From contig NZ_JAKCFI010000004.1 in NCBI RefSeq assembly GCF_021412625.1, positions 806,001 to 870,000 of the forward strand: a stretch of 64,000 bases of DNA, read 5' to 3'. Position numbers and translations under genes: made by a program. Below are positions 25,653-33,848 of the stretch, piece by piece (position 1 is the first letter of the stretch; the number at the start of each line of letters is the position of its first letter). The notes beneath the pieces were generated by a model that searched no databases, was not told the origin of the DNA, and saw nothing but the letters and a program-made list of their open reading frames with translations. Origin of the DNA: Myxococcus stipitatus (GTDB lineage: Bacteria > Myxococcota > Myxococcia > Myxococcales > Myxococcaceae).

Positions 25653-27599
25653 GTGAAGTTGTTTCGAGTGTGTCTGACTGTGTTGTTGGTCTGGGTGGTC
25701 GCCTGTGGCGATTCCGACTCCGAGGGAACGCCTGACTCCGGTCAGGTCAGGCCGGATGGAGGTGGTGGGAGTCCGGACTCCGGTGGTGGACCGCCCGACG
25801 CCGGCGGTGGGACGCCGGACTCGGGTGACGAGACTCCTCCGGATGCGGGAGGCGAGACGCCGGATGCCGGTGAGGAGACGCCGGACGCTGGCGGAGAGGT
25901 TCCCGACGCGGGCGGTGAAACGCCGGACGCTGGCGGGGAGACCCCGGATGCGGGCGGCGAGATTCCCGATGCGGGTGGAGAGACGCCGGACGCTGGCGGG
26001 GAGACTCCTGACGCGGGCGAGACGCCGGACGCTGGCGGGGAGACTCCTGACGCGGGCGGGACGCCGGACGCTGGCGGGGAGACTCCTGACGCGGGCGGGA
26101 CGCCGGACGCTGGCGGGGAGACTCCTGACGCGGGTGGAGAGACTCCGGACGCTGGCGGAGAGACGCCTGACGCGGGTGGCGAGACGCCGGACGCTGGCGG
26201 AGAGACGCCTGACGCGGGTGGCGAGACGCCGGACGCGGGTGGGACGCCGGATGCGGGCGAGCCCCCGGTGTTGAGCGTCATCGACAACTGGGGCTTCGAG
26301 ACGTGGCCTGGTGCGCTTCCGGAGCGGTGGCTCGGCAGCAAGTCGAACATCACGGCCGACTCGGTGCAGAAGGAGACGACCCTCGTCTCCGAGGGCGCCA
26401 ACGCGGTCCGGCTCGTCAATCCCTCGAGCACGCACAAGCGCTTCACGACGCAGGCGAAGTCGATGCGCGCGGGCCGCTACTCCTGCGTCTACCAGGCGCG
26501 CGGAACGGGAGACATCCGCAACGCCTTCTTCGACGACGACTACTCCTCGTACTCGGGCTACACCTCCCTCTCCCCCGACGCCTGGAAGCAAGTGGCGTAC
26601 GACTTCAACCTCGCCGACGACGTCTTCGACACGTTCGAGCTCATCTTCAGCGTCCGGAACACCAGCGGTCCGCACGTGGTCGTCGACGACGTGCGCTGTG
26701 TGCGCGCCGCCGAACCGTGTGACGTCGTCACCTGCGCCTCCTGGGAGACGTGCGAGAACGCCACGGCGACCTGCGAGCCGCTCTCCGGCCGCTGCAACGC
26801 CGCCACCGACTGCACCGAGTGGCAGGCGTGTGACGAGACGCATACGTGCGTGGTCGCCGAGGACCGCTGCGCCCGCCACGCGGATTGCGCGGGGACGCCG
26901 CAGACGCCGGTCTGTGACACCACCACGCACCTCTGTGTCGAGGGCGACCCCTGCGCGGGCGTGACGTGCGGCAACCCGGCGACGACGTGCAATCCCACGA
27001 CGGGCGTGTGCGAACTGGCCGAGGGGGCCTGCTTCACGACCTATGACTGCGTGGGCGCGCTGCCCGCCTGCGACACGGCGACGCACCAGTGCGTCCCCGC
27101 CAGCCACTCGTCGAACATCATCCGCAACGGTGGCTTCGAGGGCTGGAGCGTCTATTCCATCCCCTACCAGGGTGACCACCTCATCCCGGACTACTGGTAC
27201 GGCATCGACAACGGCGTCGCGGACCCGGGCACGGAGATCAAGCCGACGCGCCTGGTGCCCTACACGACCGCGGTGCACGGCGGCTCGACGGCGCTGCAGT
27301 TCGTCGTCCCCATCCAGGTCGCCGAGCGCTTCTCGTCCGAGAAGTTCAACGTGCCCAGCGGCAACTACTCCTGCTCGTACCGGGTGCGTGGCCACGGAAG
27401 CATCCGCCACCGCATCTACTCGAGCGGCGGATGGAGCCCGCAGACGGACTTCATCGTCGTCGACAGCGACGAGTGGAAGCCGGTGTTCTTCCGCTTCACC
27501 GGCAACGTCCGTGACTGGCGCCTGTTCTTCTACCCGAGCCGCAGCGAGGCCGACCGAGACCACCTCCAGGTGGACGACGTCGTCTGCACGAAGGACTGA
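25653..27599 (+). CDS. Repeat-rich surface lipoprotein with two carbohydrate-binding-like modules
   Basis: This 648-aa protein starts at GTG with GGAGGAG 4 nt upstream. A lipobox (VVAC, Cys18) is followed by residues 27-203, a low-complexity stalk of tandem ETPDAGG units. Two homologous beta-sandwich modules follow (about 208-350 and 488-647), each opening with an N-G-F-E-W-type motif (VIDNWGFETWPGALPE; NIIRNGGFEGWSV) and ending VDDVxC, as in CBM4/9-like carbohydrate-binding or discoidin-type domains. Between them is a Cys-rich linker (about 350-485) with spaced C-x-x-x-x-D-C units typical of myxobacterial secreted proteins. The protein would be held on the surface with binding modules projected by the stalk; the ligand is unknown. 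Confidence 0.8.
   Translation: MKLFRVCLTVLLVWVVACGDSDSEGTPDSGQVRPDGGGGSPDSGGGPPDAGGGTPDSGDETPPDAGGETPDAGEETPDAGGEVPDAGGETPDAGGETPDAGGEIPDAGGETPDAGGETPDAGETPDAGGETPDAGGTPDAGGETPDAGGTPDAGGETPDAGGETPDAGGETPDAGGETPDAGGETPDAGGETPDAGGTPDAGEPPVLSVIDNWGFETWPGALPERWLGSKSNITADSVQKETTLVSEGANAVRLVNPSSTHKRFTTQAKSMRAGRYSCVYQARGTGDIRNAFFDDDYSSYSGYTSLSPDAWKQVAYDFNLADDVFDTFELIFSVRNTSGPHVVVDDVRCVRAAEPCDVVTCASWETCENATATCEPLSGRCNAATDCTEWQACDETHTCVVAEDRCARHADCAGTPQTPVCDTTTHLCVEGDPCAGVTCGNPATTCNPTTGVCELAEGACFTTYDCVGALPACDTATHQCVPASHSSNIIRNGGFEGWSVYSIPYQGDHLIPDYWYGIDNGVADPGTEIKPTRLVPYTTAVHGGSTALQFVVPIQVAERFSSEKFNVPSGNYSCSYRVRGHGSIRHRIYSSGGWSPQTDFIVVDSDEWKPVFFRFTGNVRDWRLFFYPSRSEADRDHLQVDDVVCTKD
25731..26262 (+). repeat. 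Low-complexity tandem repeat encoding ETPDAGG units
   Basis: About 20 imperfect units of 18-24 bp with consensus gagacgccggacgctggcgg (and variants) make up residues 27-203 of the lipoprotein. Higher-order identical blocks of about 42-48 bp are visible between 25980 and 26240. All length changes are multiples of three, so the reading frame is preserved. Confidence 0.9.
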
Positions 27600-27668
27600 G
27601 ACGGGCCGGGTGGGCGCTGACGAGGAGAGGCTCCGTCGGCGCTCGCCCTCGGGCTGACCCGAAAATGA

Positions 27669-27702
27669 GTGTGGCGGCGAGCGTCCTGCCTCGCCGCCAC
27701 AC
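27669..27702. terminator. Bidirectional terminator hairpin
   Basis: A perfect 13-bp inverted repeat (GTGTGGCGGCGAG at 27669-27681, CTCGCCGCCACAC at 27690-27702) with an 8-nt loop lies midway between convergent stops at 27599 and 27728. A short A run precedes it on the plus strand, giving a T run for minus-strand transcripts. Confidence 0.85.
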
Positions 27703-27727
27703 CCTCCCTCGCAGCGCTTTTGGCGTC

Positions 27728-28804
27728 TCAGAACTTGAAGAGGTTCGAGACGCCCTCCTTGATGCTCTTGCCGACGTCCTTGGCGCCCTCGGCGACCTTG
27801 TTCGCCACGTCCTTGGTGCCCTCGGCGACCTTGTTCGTCACGTCCTTGGTGCCCTCGGCGACCTTGTTCGTCACGTCCTTGACGGCTTCGGAGGCCTTGC
27901 CGTGGGTGACGTTGTCGACGGTGTTCTTCAGCTTGTTGAAGTCGATGGTGTACGAGGTGCCGACGCCGAGCCCGACGCCGAGCGCCGCCTTCGCCTTGGC
28001 GCCGATGGTCAGCTTGCCGTCCTCGAAGGCCAGCTTGCCGTCGATGGCCGCGCCCACGCCGGCGATGGCGCTGCCCGTCACCGAGCCCTGCACGGGGCCG
28101 AGCTCGCCCTTCGCGGTGGCGCTCGCCTCGGCGCCGACGAGCGCGCCCGCGCCTCCCTCGAGGCCCACGTCCCCGTCCTTGATGTTCAAGTCCGCCTTGG
28201 CGCGGGCGTCCGCGTTGGCGCCCACCAGCACCTCGCTGTGCACGCCGCCGTAGACCTTGCCGTCGATCTTATCCAGGCCCTTGATGTCCTTCAGGTCCTT
28301 GCCGACGCCGGCGTCGCCTCGCAGGCTGACGAGGTTGGCTTCGCCACCGGCCCGGGCACCCACCTCCCACGGGAGGATGCGGTAGGACGCATCCCCCTGG
28401 ACCTCCGCCGCGCTCGCCTCGAACTGCGCGCCGGTGCCGTGCTTGTCGAAGCCCGTGCCGGTCTTGAACTCCGCGACGTCCTTCTGCCAGGAGACGTAGT
28501 TGCCGCTCTCGTTGCCCGCGACCTGGCCGGGCCCGCTGTTGGCCTGGGTGACCTGCCGGTTGTCCTTCTTCGCGGCGCTGCTCCCGGCTTTGTCGCCCTT
28601 GCGCGGGTCCAGGAAGATGTCGTCGCCCCACTGCTTGCCCCACTTCGTGTCCGGCTGGTTCTTGTCGAGGACGCCGCCCTTCTTGTCTGGGGACGCGGCC
28701 GTGCTGGAGGAGGCGGCGGGCGGCGGGGGCGTGGGGCGGTTGGGGGAGACGCGCATGGGAGGCCTCGGGGGACGGCGAGGAGGGGCCGGAGTTCGTCCGG
28801 CCAT
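27728..28804 (-). CDS. Unknown 358-aa protein with Ala/Gly-rich core and LEA-like 11-residue repeats
   Basis: No signal peptide is present. Residues 1-45 are Pro/Ser-rich and probably disordered; a Lys/Asp-rich linker follows. About 120-300 is a series of alternating small-residue beta or zipper-like stretches (SATAKGELGPVQGSVTGSAI, IGAKAKAALGVGLGVGTSY) similar in flavour to pre-toxin or secreted cargo regions. The C terminus has at least four 11-mers of the type VTNKVAEGTKD, the pattern of LEA-like amphipathic helices, ending VSNLFKF. The start at 28804 is chosen for GGGAAG 7 nt upstream; ATGs at 28819 and 28757 are alternatives. Function is unknown; desiccation protection or secretion cargo are guesses. 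Confidence 0.65.
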   Translation of the reverse strand: MAGRTPAPPRRPPRPPMRVSPNRPTPPPPAASSSTAASPDKKGGVLDKNQPDTKWGKQWGDDIFLDPRKGDKAGSSAAKKDNRQVTQANSGPGQVAGNESGNYVSWQKDVAEFKTGTGFDKHGTGAQFEASAAEVQGDASYRILPWEVGARAGGEANLVSLRGDAGVGKDLKDIKGLDKIDGKVYGGVHSEVLVGANADARAKADLNIKDGDVGLEGGAGALVGAEASATAKGELGPVQGSVTGSAIAGVGAAIDGKLAFEDGKLTIGAKAKAALGVGLGVGTSYTIDFNKLKNTVDNVTHGKASEAVKDVTNKVAEGTKDVTNKVAEGTKDVANKVAEGAKDVGKSIKEGVSNLFKF

Positions 28805-29001
28805 GGCGGGACTTCCCATGAGCACGGCTCGTGCCAGTCCTCCGAGGCGCGGTTCGGCCAGGGCCTTCACTCTGAAGCGCGACCTTCCCGAGGCATTCGA
28901 GCCGCCTTCGGCTGATGTTCGAGGTCATCGGGGGTGATGTCTCGTGTCATCAGGGGCCGTTGTTCACGGGCCCTCGTGGGGGCGGTGCGGCGCGTGCCTC
29001 G

Positions 29002-29901
29002 TCAGGTGCGCTTGAGGCGCGAGGCACGGCGTCGCGGTGGCGACGGGGTGGTGAGCGTCGACAGGGCATCCACGAAGAAGCGGACCTTCGGAGGGAGGTT
29101 CCGGCGGCTCGGGTAGACGACGTGGATGGCGCGTGTCATGGCGGGGCCGGGGCCGAAGAGGACCTTCAGGCGGCCGTCTCGAATCGCCTCCTGGCTCAAG
29201 ATGTCGGGGACCCGCGCGATGCCGACTCCGGCGATGGCCGCCTCGCACGCGAGCTCGAGGTCGTTCACCGTCAGGACGGGGTCGATCCGGGTCTTCACGC
29301 CCTCGGCTTCCCAGGTATCGAAGGGGGTGAAGCCGATGCAGCGCGCGGAGCGGAGCTCCCGGGGGGAGGGCGTCCCGTGCCTGGCGAGGAAGCGAGGACT
29401 CGCGACGAAGTGGTACGGCCCTTCTCCGAGCTTCCGGGACACGAGGGCCGAGTCGTCGAGCGGGCCGATGTGGATGGCCACGTCCATTCCATCCTCGATG
29501 AGGTGGGCCCGGCGGTCGGCCAGGACCAGCTCCACGCGGACCTGGGAGTGACGGGCGAGATACGCCGAGACGACGGGGGCCAGGAACTTCCGGCCATAGA
29601 GCATGGGGGAGGAGACGCGCAGCAGGCCCGTGGGCTCCGCCTGACGCTGCTGCACCTCGTTGTTGGCCTCTTCGACCCGTGCGGCGATGGCGGAGCAGTG
29701 CTCGTAGTAGGTCGCTCCGGTGCCCGTGACACGCAGGCGCCGTGTCGTGCGTTCGAGCAGCCGCACGCCGAGCTTCTCCTCGAGCTTGCCGATGCGCTCG
29801 CTGACGGTCTGCTTGGTGATGCCCAGCTTGTGGGCCGCGCGGGTGAAGCTCTCCTCTCGGACCACCTCGGCGAAGAGGAGCATGTCGGCGGGGGAAATCA
29901 T
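29002..29901 (-). CDS. LysR-family transcriptional regulator
   Basis: This 299-aa protein begins with the LysR helix-turn-helix (MLLFAEVVREESFTRAAHKL, GITKQTVSERIGKLEEKLG) and continues into the effector-binding domain (VYPSRRNLPPKVRFFVDAL near the C terminus). It is divergent from the glutathione-transferase gene at 30005 with a 103-nt gap that contains a 7-bp inverted repeat, so it probably controls that gene and itself. The ATG at 29901 is the only reasonable start; longer frames run into the divergent promoter. Confidence 0.9.
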   Translation of the reverse strand: MISPADMLLFAEVVREESFTRAAHKLGITKQTVSERIGKLEEKLGVRLLERTTRRLRVTGTGATYYEHCSAIAARVEEANNEVQQRQAEPTGLLRVSSPMLYGRKFLAPVVSAYLARHSQVRVELVLADRRAHLIEDGMDVAIHIGPLDDSALVSRKLGEGPYHFVASPRFLARHGTPSPRELRSARCIGFTPFDTWEAEGVKTRIDPVLTVNDLELACEAAIAGVGIARVPDILSQEAIRDGRLKVLFGPGPAMTRAIHVVYPSRRNLPPKVRFFVDALSTLTTPSPPRRRASRLKRT

Positions 29902-29918
29902 GCCGTCAAGCCTAGCCT

Positions 29919-29948
29919 GACAATGAGTCCGCCTGTCGCCACATTGTC
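29919..29948. promoter_or_regulatory. Inverted repeat in LysR/GST divergent promoter, probable LysR operator
   Basis: GACAATG (29919-29925) and CATTGTC (29942-29948) are perfect 7-bp inverted arms separated by 16 nt. They lie centrally in the 103-nt divergent region, where LysR proteins normally bind their recognition site. Confidence 0.6.
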
Positions 29949-30004
29949 GGGTGGCCCTCCTGGGCGCATCGTGTCGTCTCCCACCACATCCCGGAGTGCC
30001 ACGC

Positions 30005-30619
30005 ATGAAGCTCTACTTCGCTCCCAGGACCCGAGCGGTCCGAGGTCGTTGGCTGTTGGAGGAACTCGAGGTGCCCTACGAGCTGGTCCGGCTCGACCTC
30101 TCGCATGAGGAGAACACCACTCCCGCCTATCTCGCGGTCCATCCTCTCGGGGAGGTGCCTGCCCTGGTGGATGGGGACGTCACGCTGCTCGAATCCCTGG
30201 CCATCTGTCTCCATCTGGCCGACCGGATTCCGGAGAAGCAGCTGGCGCCGCAGGTGGGCGCGGCGGACCGGGGTCGCTATTACCGATGGATGGTCTTCGC
30301 CGAGCTGACCCTCGACCCCGCGGTGATGGCGTTCTACGGGCAAGCGCGGTCTCCCGAAACGACGGGCGGGCTCGCGGAGTCGCCTGAGGCGCTCGCCGTG
30401 CAGCGGAGTCGGATCGCGGCCGTGCTCGATGTCATCGACAGCGGGTTGGGAGAACGGATGTGCCTCGTGGGAGACACGTTCTCCGCCGCTGACATCGTGA
30501 CGGCATCGATCCTCCATCTGGCGAACAGGCTGGGCCTGCTCGTGGGACATCCTCGCCTGGTGGAGTACGTCCGACACCACACCCAGCGCCCCGCCTTGCG
30601 GAGGGCTGTCTTGGGGTGA
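30005..30619 (+). CDS. Glutathione S-transferase family protein
   Basis: This 204-aa protein has the two-domain GST layout: an N-terminal thioredoxin-like domain (1-80) with the cis-Pro/GSH contact motif GEVPALVDGDVTLLESLAI, and an all-helical C-terminal domain (90-204) containing the N-capping GDTFSAADIV. It would conjugate or reduce electrophiles using glutathione or a related thiol in the cytoplasm. It is divergently transcribed from a LysR gene, suggesting induction by a small molecule. The second GST-like gene follows 86 nt downstream on the same strand. Confidence 0.9.
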   Translation: MKLYFAPRTRAVRGRWLLEELEVPYELVRLDLSHEENTTPAYLAVHPLGEVPALVDGDVTLLESLAICLHLADRIPEKQLAPQVGAADRGRYYRWMVFAELTLDPAVMAFYGQARSPETTGGLAESPEALAVQRSRIAAVLDVIDSGLGERMCLVGDTFSAADIVTASILHLANRLGLLVGHPRLVEYVRHHTQRPALRRAVLG

Positions 30620-30705
30620 GGTGACGGCGTCGCCCGGCACGGTGGGCTTCCCCCATTCAAATCGGTGGCCGTTCGAGGCAGGCTTCCGGCGAACCCGGGG
30701 GCGGC

Positions 30706-31869
30706 ATGCAGGGAACGAGCTATCGACTCTATGGCGCGGAGATCAGCTACTTCACTGGCAAGGTGCGGGCCTACCTGCGGTGGAAGAACCTCCCATTCGA
30801 GGAGGTCCTGGCCGACGCGAGGGTGTTCAAGGAGGTCATCCTTCCCAGGGTCGGCTTCCCCGTCGTCCCGGTCGTGATGACGCCCGAGGATGAATGTCTG
30901 CAAGACAGCACGGAGATCATCGACGTGCTCGAGGCGCGTCATGGAGGCCCTTCGGTCTACCCGAGTACCCCGCGTCAGAGGCTGGCGGCCCTGCTGCTGG
31001 AGACCTATGGCGACGAATGGCTCGTGATTCCGGCCATGCACTATCGCTGGCATCACAACCGGGACTGGGTCATCCGGGAGTTCGGCAAGACGAATGCTCC
31101 GGCCGCTTCGCCCGAGCAGCAGCTGGAGGCGGGCACTCGGATCGCCGAGCGCTTCGCGAACGCCGCCGTGCTGCTGGGGGCGGAGCCGCACATGCACGCG
31201 GCCGTGGAGGCCTCCTATGAAAAGCTGCTCGCAGACCTGTCCGCGCACTTCGAGCGCATGCCGTTCCTGCTCGGCGGAAGACCGTCGATGGGGGACTTCG
31301 GGCTGATAGGACCGCTGTATGCGCACCAGTATCGGGACCCGAAGAGCGGCGAGCACATGCGGCGAGTGGCACCCCAAGTCGCGCGTTGGGTCGAGCGGAT
31401 GGTGGCGCCCACGCCGCTCGCGGGAGCGTTCCTCGACGGTGACGAGGTGCCACACACGCTGACGCCCGTCTTGCGCCGGATGTTCACGGAGCAGCTACCC
31501 GTGCTCGCGGACACGTCTCGGCGGGTTCGTGAGTGGATGGAGGCGCATCCTGGCGAGACTCTGCCGCGTGCGCTCGGCTCGCACGCGTTCACGCTGGAAG
31601 GGCAGGTGGGCAAGCGCATCGTCTGCCCCTACAGCCTCTGGATGTTGCAGCGAGCGCGCGACTACTTCGCGTCACTCGATGCCGGGAGCCGCGCGTCCGT
31701 GGACACGTGGCTGAAGGAGATCGGGGGACAGGCGTTCATCGGGTTCGAGGACCCGCCACGTTTGGCCCGCGCCGGCCTCGGTGTGAGGCCGGCATCGCTG
31801 GTGCGGACGGCTTCAGACGTCTCCGCTTCTTCTGGGGGCCCAGGCGCGTCGACGACACCGACCTGGTGA
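30706..31869 (+). CDS. Large GST-like protein with C-terminal extension
   Basis: This 387-aa protein has an N-terminal thioredoxin-like GST domain (YRLYGAEISYFTGKVRAYLRW, VGFPVVPVVMTPEDECLQDSTEI) and a helical GST C-terminal domain to about 240, with LLGGRPSMGDFGLIGPLYAH. A further 145 residues, about 60% more than a typical GST, include EGQVGKRIVCPYSLWMLQRA and a low-complexity Ser/Gly/Thr tail. Similar long GST-like proteins occur in proteobacteria without known substrate. It may be co-transcribed with the GST gene upstream. It converges on the Cys-rich lipoprotein gene with 6 nt between stops. Confidence 0.8.
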   Translation: MQGTSYRLYGAEISYFTGKVRAYLRWKNLPFEEVLADARVFKEVILPRVGFPVVPVVMTPEDECLQDSTEIIDVLEARHGGPSVYPSTPRQRLAALLLETYGDEWLVIPAMHYRWHHNRDWVIREFGKTNAPAASPEQQLEAGTRIAERFANAAVLLGAEPHMHAAVEASYEKLLADLSAHFERMPFLLGGRPSMGDFGLIGPLYAHQYRDPKSGEHMRRVAPQVARWVERMVAPTPLAGAFLDGDEVPHTLTPVLRRMFTEQLPVLADTSRRVREWMEAHPGETLPRALGSHAFTLEGQVGKRIVCPYSLWMLQRARDYFASLDAGSRASVDTWLKEIGGQAFIGFEDPPRLARAGLGVRPASLVRTASDVSASSGGPGASTTPTW

Positions 31870-31875
31870 AGACAC

Positions 31876-32961
31876 TCAGGTACACCACTGAGGGACGCAC
31901 TTGCTATTGCGGCACGCACCCGCAGGACCACAATCCAGGTTTCTTCCGCACCCCTCTCCCATGGGGCGGAAGGAGCTATTGCATCTGCCATGAGCCTCCA
32001 AGAAGGCGACGTTGCAGACGTTATCCAGACAGAAGAGGTACTCCGAGGGCACGTCGATCAGTGCTCCGCACGGTTCACCTTGTCGAGGGTAAGGCCGACA
32101 GGTGTTGGTTCCCTGGTCGCAGTAGGAGAGTTCCGCGCAGTCTCCTGTTCCTGGCACACACGTCTCACCCGGAGCCTTCGCGGGTCGGCACTCACGGTCA
32201 GAGGACTCGGTCTTGACACATTGGTACCCAGGCAAACACTCCGGGTCGTCACCGCATGGACCATCGGCCTTGCGCTCGATGCACTGACCTCCAGAACAAA
32301 AGAGGTTGGAACCAGACACGCAGATCCCGGGAGAGCCACAGGAGTTCCCCCTGGTGGCAGCGGCAACGCAGGTTCCTCGGAAGCAGTGCGAGTCTGGTTT
32401 GCATCGGTCTTGGTTGGTGCAGGACTCACCGGGAGCGGTGTACGCCCGACACACGCCGGGGCAGCCAGCGGATGAGTCGCACCACCCATCAGCGCAGTCG
32501 GCGGTACTGGCGCATGTGCCTCCCGTCGTGACCTGTGCAGTGAAGGCCTGGCAGCCTTCCAGAAGGGTCCCTGGTGCAATGTTCACGAGGTCTTCGAGCG
32601 CTTCACAGGGGCGCTCACTCATGGTCTCCAAACATTCGTCGAGCTTGTCGAGTAGGAACGTCTGCCTCCCGGCCAATACGCTCCTGGCGATCGACGTGCA
32701 CGCGGTCTCGGGGAACGTCACCAACTCGAACGCCTCGACGGAGCCACGCAGGCATTCTCCCGCCCGGCTCGTGACCTGCCGCGCCGCCAGGAGGCAGGCA
32801 TCAACCAACATCTGCTCCGTCCGAGCGCCCTGCTCGCACGCCCCGGCTTCCCCACAGTGCTCCGTCTCAATGCAATGGAAGTCATTCAGGCAAGGCGCCC
32901 CCGTGAGCTGAACGGAGCATCCCAACCCGAGCACTCCCAACAGCAACCAGGTCATTCGCAT
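31876..32961 (-). CDS. Cys-rich lipoprotein, last gene of kinase operon
   Basis: This 361-aa protein has a short lipoprotein signal (lipobox GLGC, Cys15). The rest holds many cysteines in spaced units such as CASTADCADGWCDSSAGC and GPCGDDPECLPGYQC, a pattern common in surface lipoproteins of myxobacteria and presumably forming disulphide-linked loops. A helical stretch (about 55-140) precedes the Cys-rich repeats. It starts 1 nt after the TPR/PEGA gene stop, so it is the tail of the signalling operon and may be a sensed or regulated envelope component. No enzyme motif is seen. Confidence 0.78.
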   Translation of the reverse strand: MRMTWLLLGVLGLGCSVQLTGAPCLNDFHCIETEHCGEAGACEQGARTEQMLVDACLLAARQVTSRAGECLRGSVEAFELVTFPETACTSIARSVLAGRQTFLLDKLDECLETMSERPCEALEDLVNIAPGTLLEGCQAFTAQVTTGGTCASTADCADGWCDSSAGCPGVCRAYTAPGESCTNQDRCKPDSHCFRGTCVAAATRGNSCGSPGICVSGSNLFCSGGQCIERKADGPCGDDPECLPGYQCVKTESSDRECRPAKAPGETCVPGTGDCAELSYCDQGTNTCRPYPRQGEPCGALIDVPSEYLFCLDNVCNVAFLEAHGRCNSSFRPMGEGCGRNLDCGPAGACRNSKCVPQWCT

Positions 32962-32962
32962 G

Positions 32963-33841
32963 TCAGAAGCTCCCCTCGACGAAGAAGAGGGTGACGCCCG
33001 CGGCTCCCGCCACGCCCGCCACGCCATAGAGGATGTTGGCCGTCCGCGCCTTGCTGCTCGCCGAATCCCGCAGTCGCTTGACCTCGGTCCCCTCGTGCAT
33101 GCGGGTGGTCAGCTCCCGGGAGTCGGAGCGGGCCATGATTCCGAGCGTCACCGCCCCCGCCGCCGCGACCCCCGCCGCGCCCGCGGCGACCCAGGTCCAG
33201 GTCCGTCCCCGAACTGGGGCCTCCTCCTCGATGACGGGAACCGAGGGTGGCGCCACCACCACGGGTGCGTTGGGCGTGAGCGCCAGTTGGAGCTGGACGG
33301 GCTCTCCCGCCCGTACGTCCAGGTCTCGCTTCAACGGTTGATGGTCCGGCAGACTCAGTTCGAGCGCGTGCCTGCCCACCTCGACGGGTTCGCTCCACGG
33401 CGTCCGGCCCCGGTCCTGGCCATCCAGGCGCACCTGGGCTCCGGCGGGCTCGCTGGCCACCGTCACCAGCGGCCGGCGCATGGCCTCGAATCGGGCATCG
33501 AGGTCCGCGATGCGCTGCTCGACTCCCTCCCGGTCCGTGGCCTTGGGCTCGAGCCGCAGGTACTCGCGGTAGGACGTGAGCGCCTTCTCCAACTCCCCGA
33601 GCTTCTCGTAGCACTGACCGAGGTTGTAGAGGCTCACCCCGTTGGGAGCCCGGCTGTGCGCCTCCTCGAAGGCAGCCGCCGCCTCGGCGTAGCGGGCCTG
33701 TTGATAGAGGCGGCTGCCACGCTCGAAGGCGCGACGCGCCGCCGCGCGGGCCGACGCATTGGCCGCGAGGGCCTCGGTGCCCGTCAGGGTCAACAACAGC
33801 GCGAGGAGAAACAGGGATGCGGTTCTGAGGGGGAGGGGCAT
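32963..33841 (-). CDS. TPR and PEGA domain membrane protein
   Basis: This 292-aa protein has a signal peptide (to about 27, TEALAANA), TPR repeats at about 35-105 (ERGSRLYQQARYAEAAAAFEEA, NLGQCYEKLGELEKAL), a PEGA beta domain at about 122-180 (VTVASEPAGAQVRLDGQDRG), a Pro/Val linker and two C-terminal hydrophobic segments (about 212-232 and 270-288). PEGA-containing proteins commonly accompany Ser/Thr kinases in myxobacteria and sit in the envelope. It lies 7 nt after the stop of a kinase that also carries a C-terminal PEGA-like domain, so a shared envelope complex is plausible. Confidence 0.85.
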   Translation of the reverse strand: MPLPLRTASLFLLALLLTLTGTEALAANASARAAARRAFERGSRLYQQARYAEAAAAFEEAHSRAPNGVSLYNLGQCYEKLGELEKALTSYREYLRLEPKATDREGVEQRIADLDARFEAMRRPLVTVASEPAGAQVRLDGQDRGRTPWSEPVEVGRHALELSLPDHQPLKRDLDVRAGEPVQLQLALTPNAPVVVAPPSVPVIEEEAPVRGRTWTWVAAGAAGVAAAGAVTLGIMARSDSRELTTRMHEGTEVKRLRDSASSKARTANILYGVAGVAGAAGVTLFFVEGSF

Positions 33842-33848
33842 CGTCTGC

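Noticed and set aside
25731..26262. CRISPR array
   Set aside because: Units are 18-24 bp, contiguous without unique spacers, and are read in frame as a protein stalk.
24888..27563. A long minus-strand open frame with RRLSASVRR-like repeats
   Set aside because: It is the antisense of the ETPDAGG repeat lipoprotein and of high-GC coding sequence; no ribosome-binding site or family match.
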